NCBI RefSeq assembly: GCF_024124825.1
Contig: NZ_JAMXSS010000002.1
Span: 1,984,001-2,048,000, forward strand
Direction of reading: 5' to 3'
Length of the DNA: 64,000 nucleotides
Source of the DNA: Arthrobacter sp. H16F315
GTDB taxonomy: Bacteria > Actinomycetota > Actinomycetes > Actinomycetales > Micrococcaceae
The position numbers and the translations under genes are program-made. Numbering within the stretch: the first letter of the stretch is position 1; every line of letters begins with the position of its first letter. The notes under the pieces are model-generated. The model ran no database searches, had not been told where the DNA came from, and saw nothing but the letters and a program-made list of their open reading frames with translations. Positions 42,866-51,242 of the stretch are shown in pieces.

Positions 42866-43510
42866 CTAGCGCGGCGTCACGGGCTCGAGGCGCTGGGGAG
42901 ACAGCTTAGGCCGGTCATCAAAAAGGGACCGAAGGATGAACTCTGGTTCTGGATGCCTAGCGCTCTGAGGATCGCCGCTAAGATCACCGCGCATTGCACG
43001 AACAAGCTCTGCGAACCGTGCCATGACCTTCTCTTTGTCCTCGCCCAGCACTCCGCCGCGCCGGATCGTAGGCTGGATCTCCTCTCGCCACCGGGCCATG
43101 GCTTCAACTGTTTCCGGCGCTGCCCAAAGTGCGACAAGAGCCCTCTGTTTAGCTTCTTCCTTCATGTCTGGTTCCTCCCCGGGGAGAAAAGATTTGACTA
43201 TGTTTTCAAGAATCGTGCCGTAAACCTCCTCGCGGTGCCGATACTGGCCTGCAACCGCATCTCGCTCCCGTTGCTCAGACCACGTAACCACGCTCTTGGC
43301 CGTAACCATTCCCGCTATGCCAGCGACGAGGACAGCTGCGCCTGGTGCCACCAAGGCAGCGCCCCAGCCCGTCGTCCAAGTCATGATGAGCCCCAGGGAG
43401 AGGACAGCAGTACCGGTCACGACACCATAAACGCACAACTTGGCGGCAACCCCTAACCGTGCCCCGTCTCGCTCAGCCTCGGACAGATGCTGTGTTTTCT
43501 TTCGTGCCAA
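42866..43510 (-). CDS. Two-helix membrane protein of unknown function
   Basis: A 214-aa protein with two adjacent N-terminal membrane segments (VYGVVTGTAVLSLGLIMTW and ALVAPGAAVLVAGIAGMV), then a cytoplasmic domain containing REEVYGTILENIVKSFLPGE and RALVALWAAPETVEAMARWR. The latter two blocks recall membrane proteins seen in phages and defence loci with a LWGSDxVIxxW-type motif, though I cannot name the family. It is the last gene inside the tadA insertion. Lower GC content than host genes. Confidence 0.62.
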   Translation of the reverse strand: MARKKTQHLSEAERDGARLGVAAKLCVYGVVTGTAVLSLGLIMTWTTGWGAALVAPGAAVLVAGIAGMVTAKSVVTWSEQRERDAVAGQYRHREEVYGTILENIVKSFLPGEEPDMKEEAKQRALVALWAAPETVEAMARWREEIQPTIRRGGVLGEDKEKVMARFAELVRAMRGDLSGDPQSARHPEPEFILRSLFDDRPKLSPQRLEPVTPR

Positions 43511-43583
43511 TGGCTTTTTCTTTCATTTCGCGGTCAAAACAGACTCATTCGAACATATCGGTAGTGTCTTAGCATATTTTGCT

Positions 43584-43835
43584 AGTGCTTTCGTCGTCCC
43601 AACAGTCGCATCCTGCATCGACCTCGTGGTGCACTGCGCCCGCCACGCCAGCGGACGCCGGGAGGTGACCGAGATCCTGTCCCTGGGCCGGCGCGTGGAA
43701 AACGGCATCATCGAGTCCTCCATGGTCTTCGCCCTCGCTGACGGCCAATTGCAGCCCCGCGCCAACTCCACGCCGGCAGCCGAGAAGTTTGCCCGTGCGG
43801 GGTACGACGTCGCGGCCCTGCTGGAGCCGCGCTGA
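43584..43835 (+). pseudogene. tadA: TadA/CpaF pilus ATPase, 3' part (interrupted)
   Basis: The last 83 codons of tadA: SAFVVPTVASCIDLVVHCAR, GRREVTEILSLGRRVENGII, and AEKFARAGYDVAALLEPR. It normally follows LPLLAGENV, which is missing here. The longer open frame starting at 43440 is accidental, since its first 48 codons are element DNA. The stop TGA overlaps the tadB ATG, as expected for an ancestral tadA-tadB operon. Because its 5' part and promoter are 8.5 kb away, it is probably untranslated. Confidence 0.9.
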
Positions 43836-44690
43836 TGGCTGCACTGCTCGGCATGGTGGCGGGCGCCGGATTCCTGCTGATCTGGTGGTCCGCTTGGGAA
43901 CAACCCAAGCGGACCAGCCCCGCACGGCGCAGCAGCCGGTTGGAGGATCTTCTGCGCGCCGCCGGAATCGAGAAGGTCAGTGGCTCGGGCCTGGCGGCGA
44001 CGTGCCTGGGTGTCGGTGCGTTCACGATGTTTGTTTTCTTCGCGGTGACCCGGTCATGGCCCATCGCGGGCTGTTTTGGCCTTTTTTGGTGGCTGGCTGC
44101 CGATGGCCATCGTTTCGTGGCGCGCACGGAAGCGGACCGCCGTGCTGCGACAGTTGTGGCCCGACGTCGTTGACCACCTCCGCTCGGCGATTAGGGCCGG
44201 TCTGTCGTTGCCGGAGGCCCTGATCCAGCTGGGCGAAAAGGGGCCCGAAGAGCTCCGGCAGGTGTTCCGTGACTTTGGCTCCGACTACCGTGCCGGCGGG
44301 CAGCTCGGCCCCTCCCTGACCCGGCTGAAGGACCGCCTGGCGGACCCCGTCGCCGATCGGATTGTCGAAGCGCTCCGTTTGACGAAGGAGGTGGGGGGCT
44401 CCGATCTGGGTCGGCTGTTGGGAACCCTGGCGGAATTCCTCCGGGAGAATGCACGCACCAGAAGCGAACTGGAGGCCAGACAGTCCTGGACCGTCAACGC
44501 AGCACGGCTTGCGGTCGCCGCCCCCTGGCTAGTCCTGGTGCTGATGGCCAGCCGCCCCGAAGCGGTAGCTGCCTACAACACTGCCCTCGGTGCCGCTGTC
44601 CTGCTTGGCGGACTGGCAGCTTCCCTGATCTCCTATGCCACCATGCTCCGCATCGGTGCCCTCCCTGCAGACGAGCGGGTCCTTCGATGA
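43835..44690 (+). CDS. tadB: TadB-like pilus assembly membrane protein (one-base frameshift)
   Basis: The GspF-like inner-membrane platform protein. The first frame gives two N-terminal membrane segments (LGMVAGAGFLLIWWSAW, AFTMFVFFAVTRSWPIAG); the second resumes as GGWLPMAIVSWRARKRTAVL and continues with the cytoplasmic GspF core WPDVVDHLRSAIRAGLSLPE and EALRLTKEVGGSDLGRLL. Removing one T from the six-T run at 44082-44087 joins them (GCFGLFGGWLP), restoring about 284 aa. It overlaps tadA upstream and tadC downstream by ATGA. Confidence 0.86.
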
Positions 44691-45627
44691 CCGGCCTGAT
44701 GGCGGCCTCTGTTGTCTGCGGAGTTGTCCTGGGCATTGGCCTCTGGCTGTTGCTTGTCCGGCTGCCGTTAATGCGGGCGACAACGTTCGTGGAACGCATT
44801 AGCCCGCAGCTGAAGTCCCACAATCTGGAATCCCGGCTGCTGCGCACGGCGCCGGGGAACATCACACCGTTCGGGCCGCTGGAAAGAATTCTGCGCCCGG
44901 TCATCGGCGACGCCGTGAGGTCGCTGGGGCGGTTGAATCCGGTTTCCTTGACCTTGAACCGCCGTCTGTCCAGGGCAGGGAGTGCCGCGTCGCCAGCCGA
45001 TTTCCGGGCAGAACAACTTCTCTGGGGAGCCGGCGGCTTTGCGGCCGCAGTCGGCGCGGTCGTGCTGTTCGGTGCGGCCGGGCGTTTCAGCCCGCTGGTC
45101 GCCGTTGTGCTGGTCCTTGGCAGCGCCGCCGGAGGGTTTCTGGTGCGGGACTATCTGCTCGGCGTCCGGATCAAAAAGCGCGAAGCGCGGATGATGGCGG
45201 AGTTCCCCAGCATCGCCGAACTGATGGCGCTGGCTGTCAGCGCCGGCGAGAGTGCCACAGGGGCCCTGGACAGAGTGTGCCGCAGCGCCCGAGGCGAGCT
45301 CTCCCAAGAATTCGCGCTGGTCCTCGCGGAGACCCGGGCGGGAAAGCCGCTCGTGGACGCCCTGCAGGAGTTCTCCGCTCGGACCGAACTTGGCCCTCTT
45401 CTCCGTTTTGTGGACGGGCTGATCGTGGCGGTCGAACGGGGAACCCCCTGGCTGAAGTACTGCGGGCCCAGGCGCAGGACGTCCGGGATACCGCCAAGCG
45501 CGAGCTCATGGAGTCGGCCGGAAAGAAGGAAATCGGAATGATGGTGCCGGTCGTGTTTGGCGTCTTGCCGCTGACGGTCGTATTCGCCGTGTTTCCCGGA
45601 CTCGCCGCCATCAGCATGGGCCTCTAA
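44687..45627 (+). CDS. tadC: TadC-like pilus assembly membrane protein (one-base frameshift)
   Basis: A second GspF-type platform protein. After two N-terminal segments and AEFPSIAELMALAVSAGESA, the reading frame breaks at ...VDGLIVAVERGTP, then resumes as LAEVLRAQAQDVRDTAKREL and ends with the helix VVFGVLPLTVVFAVFPGLAA. A sixth C in the five-C run at 45444-45448 joins them to about 313 aa. Its ATG overlaps the tadB stop. The pilin gene begins about 53 bases after its stop. Confidence 0.86.
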
Positions 45628-45680
45628 CCGCAGCAAAGGAAAACACCGAATCAACCGAACTTGCGACCCAAGGAGTGAAC

Positions 45681-45848
45681 GTGAAAAAGATCCGCAACCA
45701 GATGACACTGTTGCTTTGCACCATCAGCATGCTGCCCGTACCGGCCAGACATTCCACGGCACAGGATGCCGGAGGGCATCCTGAACGGCGCAGCGATCCG
45801 AGCGAACGAGGCGACGTGCCGGGCTGGGTGATGATTACCCTCGTATGA
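45681..45848 (+). pseudogene. Flp-type (DUF4244-like) pilin, 5' part (interrupted by the TIR element)
   Basis: GTG 45681 follows AAGGAG. It encodes MKKIRNQMTLLLCTISMLPV, a spacer, then ERGDVPGWVMIT, a class of small pilin-like precursor where the glycine or aspartate before the hydrophobic segment marks the prepilin-peptidase site. After ACC CT at 45837-45841 the sequence is foreign; the frame ends two codons later at TGA 45848. Joined to 46914-46998 it gives an uninterrupted 81-codon pilin. Confidence 0.85.
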
Positions 45849-46913
45849 GTGACCGTCCTATCACCTCACGGCAATCACCGAGTGACGTGAGTTGCTATTG
45901 TTGACCGAAATTCGTTCTAGTCGTCAACGGGGGTCTGTATTGAAGGTTTTTCTAAGTTGGTCCGGAGAAAAGACAAAGAGCCATGCCGTAGCTAAGGCTC
46001 TTGATGACTGGCTGCCCACGGTACTCAACGCTGTCGAGCCGTGGGTAAGTTCGCGAGGCCTGGTCGCGGGTCTCCAATGGAACCAGCAGTTGGATAAGGA
46101 ACTTGACGACACGACCTTCGGCATCATCGTCGTAACGCCGTGGAACCAGCATTCGCAGTGGCTAAATTTTGAAGCTGGCGCATTGTCGAAGCGTGTGGGA
46201 GGGGCGGAGGCCCGCGTTGCGCCGCTGCTGGTCGACTTCCCGAATGTTGCCAAGCTTACTGGGCCGCTGTCGAGCTATCAGGTTGTTCTACCCACCAATG
46301 CTGGCATCCACTCGTTGGTTGTTTCTATCAATGAAGCCCTCGGCGACGCGGCAAGGAAATTCGATGCATTGGAGCGAGCGTTCGACGTCTGCTGGCCGTC
46401 GCTCGAAGCCAAACTAAAAAAGATCGACGTGGACTTTCCCAGCGAGGCGGACCCAGCCACTGCTCCCTCACCATTGCCCGCTGCTGCTGACGGCGACGAT
46501 ATGCTCAGTGAAATCCTCACGGCTGTGCGAGGTCTAGCGCGTTCAGATGCTCGTCTTAGGAGTGAAATACGCCAGAACGCAGCTAACCGGCCGGATCCGG
46601 ACCGGGTCCCCAGAACCCATGGAGTTGTCGTGGACCGGCCCCTTGGGGCCCTAACGAAGCGGATCGCCCACGAAATAACGACTATGGGTCACAGGGTCGA
46701 AGCGATTCGTCGAGGTCCCAACGGGCAGGTCACCGTGAAGTTGTCGCAGAGGCTGTCCGACGAACAGCAGAAGGAAGTGGTCGATGGTCTCGACTGGGAG
46801 AGGTTGCATATTAACTCCCTTTACTTCGACGAAGACGACCTAGGGGACGAGTCGTCCGCATAGAAGCGTCGCCGCTGATATTAGAAGTGGTGATAACTGA
46901 GCCTAGTCACACT
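45842..46913. mobile_element. 1,072-bp insertion carrying only a TIR-domain gene
   Basis: The host pilin reads ATT ACC CT|G ATG TCC when the segment is removed, with the dinucleotide CT at both junctions (45840-45841 and 46912-46913). Ends carry inverted motifs: GTGAC at 45849-45853 and TATCACC at 45859-45865 on the left, GGTGATA at 46889-46895 and GTCAC at 46906-46910 on the right. If the ends were joined as a circle they would surround CT, as in an att site. No recombinase gene is inside, so mobilisation would need one supplied from elsewhere. Confidence 0.82.
45940..46863 (+). CDS. TIR-domain protein (TIR_2 type), candidate defence effector
   Basis: A 307-aa protein when started at TTG 45940, seven bases after GGGGG; the longer frame from 45892 overlaps element-end sequence. 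The N-terminal TIR domain (about 1-150) shows KVFLSWSGEKTKSHAVAKAL, WVSSRGLVAGLQWNQQLDKE, FGIIVVTPWNQHSQWLNFEA and GALSKRV; the Glu of FEAGALSK is the usual catalytic position of NAD-cleaving bacterial TIRs. The middle is Pro/Ala-rich (AEADPATAPSPLPAA-like), followed by a C-terminal region (VVVDRPLGALTKRIAHEITT, SLYFDEDDL). No Thoeris ThsA or Argonaute partner is adjacent. It may be a stand-alone sensor-effector. Confidence 0.82.
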   Translation: MKVFLSWSGEKTKSHAVAKALDDWLPTVLNAVEPWVSSRGLVAGLQWNQQLDKELDDTTFGIIVVTPWNQHSQWLNFEAGALSKRVGGAEARVAPLLVDFPNVAKLTGPLSSYQVVLPTNAGIHSLVVSINEALGDAARKFDALERAFDVCWPSLEAKLKKIDVDFPSEADPATAPSPLPAAADGDDMLSEILTAVRGLARSDARLRSEIRQNAANRPDPDRVPRTHGVVVDRPLGALTKRIAHEITTMGHRVEAIRRGPNGQVTVKLSQRLSDEQQKEVVDGLDWERLHINSLYFDEDDLGDESSA

Positions 46914-46998
46914 GATGTCCGCCATCCTCGTCGCCGCCCTCGTCGGCCCGGCCTTGGAGGCACTGTTCAACCAGGCCATGGACAAGGTAGGGCAGTAA
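46912..46998 (+). pseudogene. Flp-type pilin, 3' part
   Basis: The remainder of the pilin interrupted by the TIR element: MSAILVAALVGPALEALFNQ then AMDKVGQ and stop. This is the hydrophobic assembly helix and the short tail typical of Flp-like pilins. It has no start of its own, so it is not expressed as a pilin. The TadE-like gene begins four bases later, with its ribosome site inside this segment. Confidence 0.85.
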
Positions 46999-47001
46999 CA
47001 C

Positions 47002-47400
47002 GTGCCCCTGCCCCGAGGCGGCTGGGGCAGGACTGACGAACGTGGCTCGGCAGTGGTGGACTTTGTGCTTGTGGGTGGACTGCTGACGCTGTTCTTCCTC
47101 GCCATCATCCAGCTCACCCTTGTAATCCACGTCCGGAATACCCTGGTCGACGCCGCGGCCTCGGGCGCCAGATACGGTACCCTCGCGGACCGCGGTTCCG
47201 CGGATGCCCGGGACAGGACAGTCCAGCTGATCGGAGTCGCCCTCAACCAGGATTTTGCCACCGACGTCACTACCAGCGAGTCCACGTACCAGGGTATCCG
47301 GACCCTGGAAGTCACTGTGCGCGCGCCCTTGCCCGTGATCGGGCTGATCGGTCCCCGCGCAGCGCTGGAGGTGAAAGGGCATGCTGCCATTCAGCCCTGA
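47002..47400 (+). CDS. tadE: TadE-like pilus assembly pseudopilin
   Basis: A 132-aa protein starting at GTG 47002, with AGGTAGGG upstream. GSAVVDFVLVGGLLTLFFLA gives the E-like TadE pattern (Asp in place of Glu at the cleavage-associated site) and one membrane helix, then VRNTLVDAAASGARYGTLAD, which is the characteristic post-helix block. It follows the pilin remnant and overlaps the next TadE-like gene by 20 bases. Confidence 0.88.
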   Translation: MPLPRGGWGRTDERGSAVVDFVLVGGLLTLFFLAIIQLTLVIHVRNTLVDAAASGARYGTLADRGSADARDRTVQLIGVALNQDFATDVTTSESTYQGIRTLEVTVRAPLPVIGLIGPRAALEVKGHAAIQP

Positions 47401-47920
47401 GCGTCCACCGCACTGGCGTCCACCGCACTGCCAATCACCGCGCTGCCAGTTTCGGCACAGGCTGTCGGCGGTCGAGTGCCGCGCAGTCAATGCCGGCCTC
47501 CCGCAGAACGCAGAACAGGGAAGCGCTGTCGTCGAATTTACGTTCCTGTCGCTGTTGCTGATGGTGCCGCTGGTTTACTTCATCATCACCATGGGAGCGC
47601 TCCAAAGCGGCCCATTTGCGGTCGTCGGTGCCGCGGACCAGGCCGCCAAGGTTTTCGTTGCCCAGCCCGACGGTGCTGCCGCCCGGGCAGCCGCAGAGCA
47701 GGCCGTGCTGCTGGCGCTCGCAGACCACGGGCACCCCGCGGTGGATGCCCGGTTCGAGGCCACATGCGCCCCGGCCGACTGTATGGCCGCGGGCACGGCC
47801 GTGACGGTCACCGTCCACCTCACCCTACCGCTGCCTTTTGTCCCGTTCAGCGACGTGCTGAACCTGAACGCCGGTCAGCTCAGCGCCTCCGCCACGCAGC
47901 TGGTGGGCCGCTTCCGATGA
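47381..47920 (+). CDS. TadE/TadF-like pilus assembly protein
   Basis: A 179-codon frame from ATG 47381; later in-frame starts are possible, since the first 45 codons (Pro/His/Arg-rich) lack family features. GSAVVEFTFLSLLLMVPLVY supplies the TadE-like Glu and membrane helix. FAVVGAADQAAKVFVAQPDG follows, and the C-terminus ends VLNLNAGQLSASATQLVGRF. Its stop overlaps the ATG of the next gene. Confidence 0.85.
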   Translation: MLPFSPERPPHWRPPHCQSPRCQFRHRLSAVECRAVNAGLPQNAEQGSAVVEFTFLSLLLMVPLVYFIITMGALQSGPFAVVGAADQAAKVFVAQPDGAAARAAAEQAVLLALADHGHPAVDARFEATCAPADCMAAGTAVTVTVHLTLPLPFVPFSDVLNLNAGQLSASATQLVGRFR

Positions 47921-48168
47921 GCGGCTCCGGGGCACCGCAACTACTCTCCGGCCCGCGCCGCGACGACGGTCAATTGATGGTGCTGATCATCGGGTACGTG
48001 CTGCTCGCCCTGCTTCTTTCGACAGTTGTCATCGCCGCCTCCAGTGTCTATATCGAGCACAAAAAGCTCCTGTCGATGGCCGACGGCGCCTCGGTAGCCG
48101 CCGCAGACAGCTTTACACTCGGACAGCTCGAAGCGAGTTCGACGGCGCGCTCCCGGCTTTCACGCTAG
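47917..48168 (+). CDS. TadG-like pilus assembly protein, probably internally deleted
   Basis: An 83-aa product. RRDDGQLMVLIIGYVLLALL gives the membrane helix and KKLLSMADGASVAAADSFTL the post-helix block, but the sequence then passes from GQLE straight to ASSTARSRLSR. From my knowledge of such proteins in relatives (about 140 aa), the STARSRL tail normally follows some 55-60 more residues, so an in-frame internal deletion is likely. It ends about 65 bases before prfB. Confidence 0.7.
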   Translation: MSGSGAPQLLSGPRRDDGQLMVLIIGYVLLALLLSTVVIAASSVYIEHKKLLSMADGASVAAADSFTLGQLEASSTARSRLSR

Positions 48169-48233
48169 AGCCCCGGCGCTGCCAGGCAGCCCAGTCCGGG
48201 CGGCCTGCGGGGATAGCGTAGGGTTAAAAAACC

Positions 48234-49349
48234 ATGGCAAACATTGATTTTCCCGCAGAAATCCGCGCCCTCCGAGCCACCTACGCCTCGATCGAGAACG
48301 TTTCGAATGTTGAGGGGCTGAAGGAGGACATCGCCGAACTCAGCGAACGGGCCGGCGAACCCAATCTGTGGGACGACCCCGCGGCCGCGCAGGTGATTAC
48401 CTCGCGGCTCTCGCACCGGCAGTCCGAACTGGCACGCCTTGACTCGCTGGCCTCCCGGATAGACGATCTTGAGGTCCTGGTGGAGCTGGGCCAGGACGAG
48501 GATGACGCCGCCTCCATGGGTGAAGCGGCGACGGAACTCGAGTCCGTGCGCAAGGCACTGACGGAACTCGAAGTGGTTACCCTGCTTTCCGGCGAGTTCG
48601 ACATCCGCGAAGCCGTCGTCACGATCCGAGCCGGCGCCGGGGGAGTGGACGCGGCAGACTTCGCCGAAATGCTGCTGCGGATGTACCTGCGCTGGGCCGA
48701 ACGCCACGGCTACCCGACCACCATCATGGACACCTCCTACGCCGAAGAAGCAGGGCTCAAGTCCGCCACCTTCGAGGTCAAGGCCCCCTACGCGTACGGC
48801 ACGCTCAGCGTCGAAGCCGGCACCCACCGCCTGGTGCGGATCAGTCCCTTCGACAACCAGGGCCGCCGGCAGACCTCCTTCGCCGCCGTCGAAGTCATCC
48901 CGCTGATCGAGCAGACGGACTCCATCGACATCCCGGACAATGAGATCCGCGTCGATGTCTTCCGTTCCTCCGGCCCCGGCGGCCAGTCGGTCAACACCAC
49001 GGACTCCGCCGTGCGCCTCACCCACATCCCCACCGGCACCGTCGTGTCGATGCAGAACGAGAAGTCGCAGCTGCAAAACCGTGCGGCCGCTCTGCGAGTG
49101 CTGCAGTCCAGGCTCCTGCTGCTGAAGAAGCAGCAGGAGGACGCGGAGAAGAAGGCATTCGCCGGCGATGTAAAAGCCTCCTGGGGCGACCAGATGCGCT
49201 CCTACGTCCTGAACCCGTACCAGATGGTCAAGGACCTCCGCACCGAGCACGAAGTCGGCAACACCTCGGCCGTGTTCGACGGCGAGATCGACGATTTTAT
49301 TGATGCCGGCATCCGCTGGCGGACCGACAACCGCAACGCCGACAAATAG
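48234..49349 (+). CDS. prfB: Peptide chain release factor 2
   Basis: A 371-aa factor releasing peptides at UGA and UAA. The SPF codon-recognition tripeptide is in [16 protein letters not shown], and GGQ of [17 protein letters not shown] is the hydrolysis motif. There is no programmed frameshift site; a single ATG-initiated frame encodes the whole protein, as is usual in Actinobacteria. It opens the conserved block prfB-ftsE-ftsX-M23-smpB-ssrA. Confidence 0.97.
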   Translation: MANIDFPAEIRALRATYASIENVSNVEGLKEDIAELSERAGEPNLWDDPAAAQVITSRLSHRQSELARLDSLASRIDDLEVLVELGQDEDDAASMGEAATELESVRKALTELEVVTLLSGEFDIREAVVTIRAGAGGVDAADFAEMLLRMYLRWAERHGYPTTIMDTSYAEEAGLKSATFEVKAPYAYGTLSVEAGTHRLVRISPFDNQGRRQTSFAAVEVIPLIEQTDSIDIPDNEIRVDVFRSSGPGGQSVNTTDSAVRLTHIPTGTVVSMQNEKSQLQNRAAALRVLQSRLLLLKKQQEDAEKKAFAGDVKASWGDQMRSYVLNPYQMVKDLRTEHEVGNTSAVFDGEIDDFIDAGIRWRTDNRNADK

Positions 49350-49406
49350 CCGCACACACGCCCGTCTTCCGCGGCACACGCGTCCCGGCCGCCTAATCCT
49401 GCGACA

Positions 49407-49438
49407 CGCCCCGGCACTCGGGCCGATCCGCCGGGGCG
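49407..49438. terminator. Hairpin between prfB and ftsE
   Basis: CGCCCCGG pairs with CCGGGGCG (8 bp) around a 16-base loop in the roughly 200-bp gap after prfB. There is no T-run, so termination is uncertain; the promoter for ftsE probably lies just downstream. Confidence 0.4.
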
Positions 49439-49546
49439 CGTGCGTATAGTCGAGAAGCCGGAGCTCTACTTCCCCCACTAGAAAGCCCGCGCGCCGGCAG
49501 CAGAACCGGGACGTACCTGTCCATGTCCTGCAGGGTATTTAGGGCC

Positions 49547-50305
49547 ATGATCCGTTTCGAAAATGTCACCAAGGTCTACGACCAGAAGGCGCGCCCCGCC
49601 CTGGATTCCATCAACCTTGAGATCGACCGTGGCGAATTCGCCTTCCTCGTCGGGGCCTCCGGTTCCGGAAAATCGACGTTCCTGCGCCTTGTCCTCAAAG
49701 AGGACCGTGCCTCCTCCGGTGCCGTCTACGTGGCCGGCCAGAACGTTGCCAACATCTCCAGCTGGCGGGTGCCCAGGCTCCGCCGCGGCATCGGCGTCGT
49801 CTTCCAGGACTTCCGCCTGTTGCCCCAAAAGACGGTCTTCGCCAACGTCGCCTTCGCGATGCAGGTCATTGGCAAGGGCCGCAGCGTCATCCGGGACACC
49901 GTTCCCGAGGTCCTCAAGACCGTCGGGCTCGAAGGCAAGGAAAACCGCCTTCCACACGAACTTTCCGGCGGTGAGCAGCAGCGCGTTGCGATCGCCCGCG
50001 CCGTCGTCAACCGCCCCGGCATCCTGCTCGCCGATGAGCCGACCGGCAACCTGGACCCCACTACCTCGATGGGCATCATGGGGGTGCTGGACAAGATCAA
50101 CCAGAACGGCACCACAGTGGTGATGGCAACGCACGATGACGACATCGTCAACGAGATGCGCAAACGCGTCGTCGAGCTCAAGAACGGCGTTGTCATCCGC
50201 GATGAGGCCAAGGCCCTCTACACCTCCATGATCCCGGTCGTGGGACAGTCGCGCCGCCTGCGCGACGCCAGCGGGCGGGACCCGCAAGGGGAGGGCCAGC
50301 TGTGA
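49547..50305 (+). CDS. ftsE: Cell division ATP-binding protein
   Basis: A 252-aa ABC ATPase with Walker [17 protein letters not shown]-loop [15 protein letters not shown], signature [13 protein letters not shown], Walker [12 protein letters not shown] and switch ATHDDDIV. I start it at ATG 49547 ([11 protein letters not shown]), the family's usual first residues, rather than ATG 49523. It forms a complex with FtsX that activates septal cell-wall hydrolases. The C-terminus extends about 20 residues past the usual end. Its stop overlaps ftsX. Confidence 0.96.
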   Translation: MIRFENVTKVYDQKARPALDSINLEIDRGEFAFLVGASGSGKSTFLRLVLKEDRASSGAVYVAGQNVANISSWRVPRLRRGIGVVFQDFRLLPQKTVFANVAFAMQVIGKGRSVIRDTVPEVLKTVGLEGKENRLPHELSGGEQQRVAIARAVVNRPGILLADEPTGNLDPTTSMGIMGVLDKINQNGTTVVMATHDDDIVNEMRKRVVELKNGVVIRDEAKALYTSMIPVVGQSRRLRDASGRDPQGEGQL

Positions 50306-51216
50306 GGCTCCAATTCGTCCTCGCCGAGATCGGCAGCGGCCTGCGCCGCAACCTCTCCATGGTGGTCTCCGTTATCCTGGTGACCTTCGTGTCCCTGACT
50401 TTCGTCGGCGCCGCCGGCATGCTGCAGCTGCAGATCAACCAAATGAAGGGCTACTGGTACGACAAGGTCCAGGTCGCCATCTTCCTGTGCAGTGACGGTT
50501 CGACGGCGGCCAGCTGCGCCAGCGGGCCCGCCACCCCCGAACAGCAGGCCAACCTGGGCAAGCTGCTGGAATCGCCGGCCGTTGCCCAGTACGTCAACGA
50601 CTTCCAGTTCGAGTCCAAGGACGACGCGTACAGGCACTTCAAGGAACAGTTTTCCAATTCCCCGATCGTTGACTCGGTGACGCCGGACCAGCTCCCGGCC
50701 TCCTTCCGGATCAATATGAAGGACCCGGAAAAGTACCAGATCATCAGCGAGACCTTCTCATCGCAATCCGGCGTGGAAACCGTGATCGACCAGCGCCAGC
50801 TTCTGGAACGGCTCTTCTCGGTCATGAACGCCGCCTCCCTCGTGGCCGTCAGCGTCGCCGGCGTGATGATCATCTGCGCCATTTTGCTGATCGCCACCAC
50901 GATCAGGCTCTCCGCCTTCAGCAGGCGACGGGAAACCGGGATCATGCGCTTGGTCGGGGCATCAAAAATGGTGATCCAGTTGCCGTTTATCCTGGAGGGC
51001 GTGATAGCCGCAGTGATTGGCGCGGCGCTGGCCTCGGGAACACTGTGGGCCGTGGCGCACTTCTTCCTGGGCGGATACCTGTCCAAGCAGTATCCGGACA
51101 CCGCGTTTATCTCCGCGGGCCAAACCCTGGTGCTCGCACCGGCCCTCATTGGCCTGGGCGTGCTGCTGGCAGGCGTATCATCGCTCCTAACCCTTCGTCG
51201 ATACCTGAAGGTTTAG
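50302..51216 (+). CDS. ftsX: Cell division permease
   Basis: A 304-aa protein starting at GTG 50302 inside the ftsE end. It has a cytoplasmic N-terminus and a helix ([20 protein letters not shown]), a large extracytoplasmic loop of about 130 residues with two cysteines ([14 protein letters not shown]), and three C-terminal helices. [20 protein letters not shown] is the FtsX coupling motif. It senses FtsE ATPase state and regulates the hydrolase encoded next. Confidence 0.95.
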   Translation: MRLQFVLAEIGSGLRRNLSMVVSVILVTFVSLTFVGAAGMLQLQINQMKGYWYDKVQVAIFLCSDGSTAASCASGPATPEQQANLGKLLESPAVAQYVNDFQFESKDDAYRHFKEQFSNSPIVDSVTPDQLPASFRINMKDPEKYQIISETFSSQSGVETVIDQRQLLERLFSVMNAASLVAVSVAGVMIICAILLIATTIRLSAFSRRRETGIMRLVGASKMVIQLPFILEGVIAAVIGAALASGTLWAVAHFFLGGYLSKQYPDTAFISAGQTLVLAPALIGLGVLLAGVSSLLTLRRYLKV

Positions 51217-51242
51217 CGTGCGCAACGAAAAAAGGGAACCCC

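Larger units (their letters stand above)
35088..43583. mobile_element. About 8.5-kb integrated phage-like/satellite element within tadA
   Basis: Foreign DNA lies between the tadA halves. It carries, in order: a large serine integrase with a stop codon, a 50-codon ORF, a small resolvase, a membrane protein, a truncated HK97 capsid gene, a small phage-type gene, a second membrane protein, a HigB-HigA-SecB-like module, and a third membrane protein. The integrase starts 39 bases inside the left edge, as expected when attL abuts int. CGAACAT occurs near both edges (35087-35093 and 43550-43556) and is a candidate shared core, but the right host boundary seems to lie about 30 bases beyond it. No terminase, portal or tail genes are present, so it is a remnant or a satellite-type island, not a full prophage. 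Confidence 0.8.

Noticed and set aside
43440..43835. 131-aa frame taken as a separate gene
   Set aside because: Its first 48 codons are element DNA; only the rest is the tadA 3' end.
48234..49349. Programmed frameshift in prfB
   Set aside because: The gene is one continuous frame with SPF and GGQ motifs.
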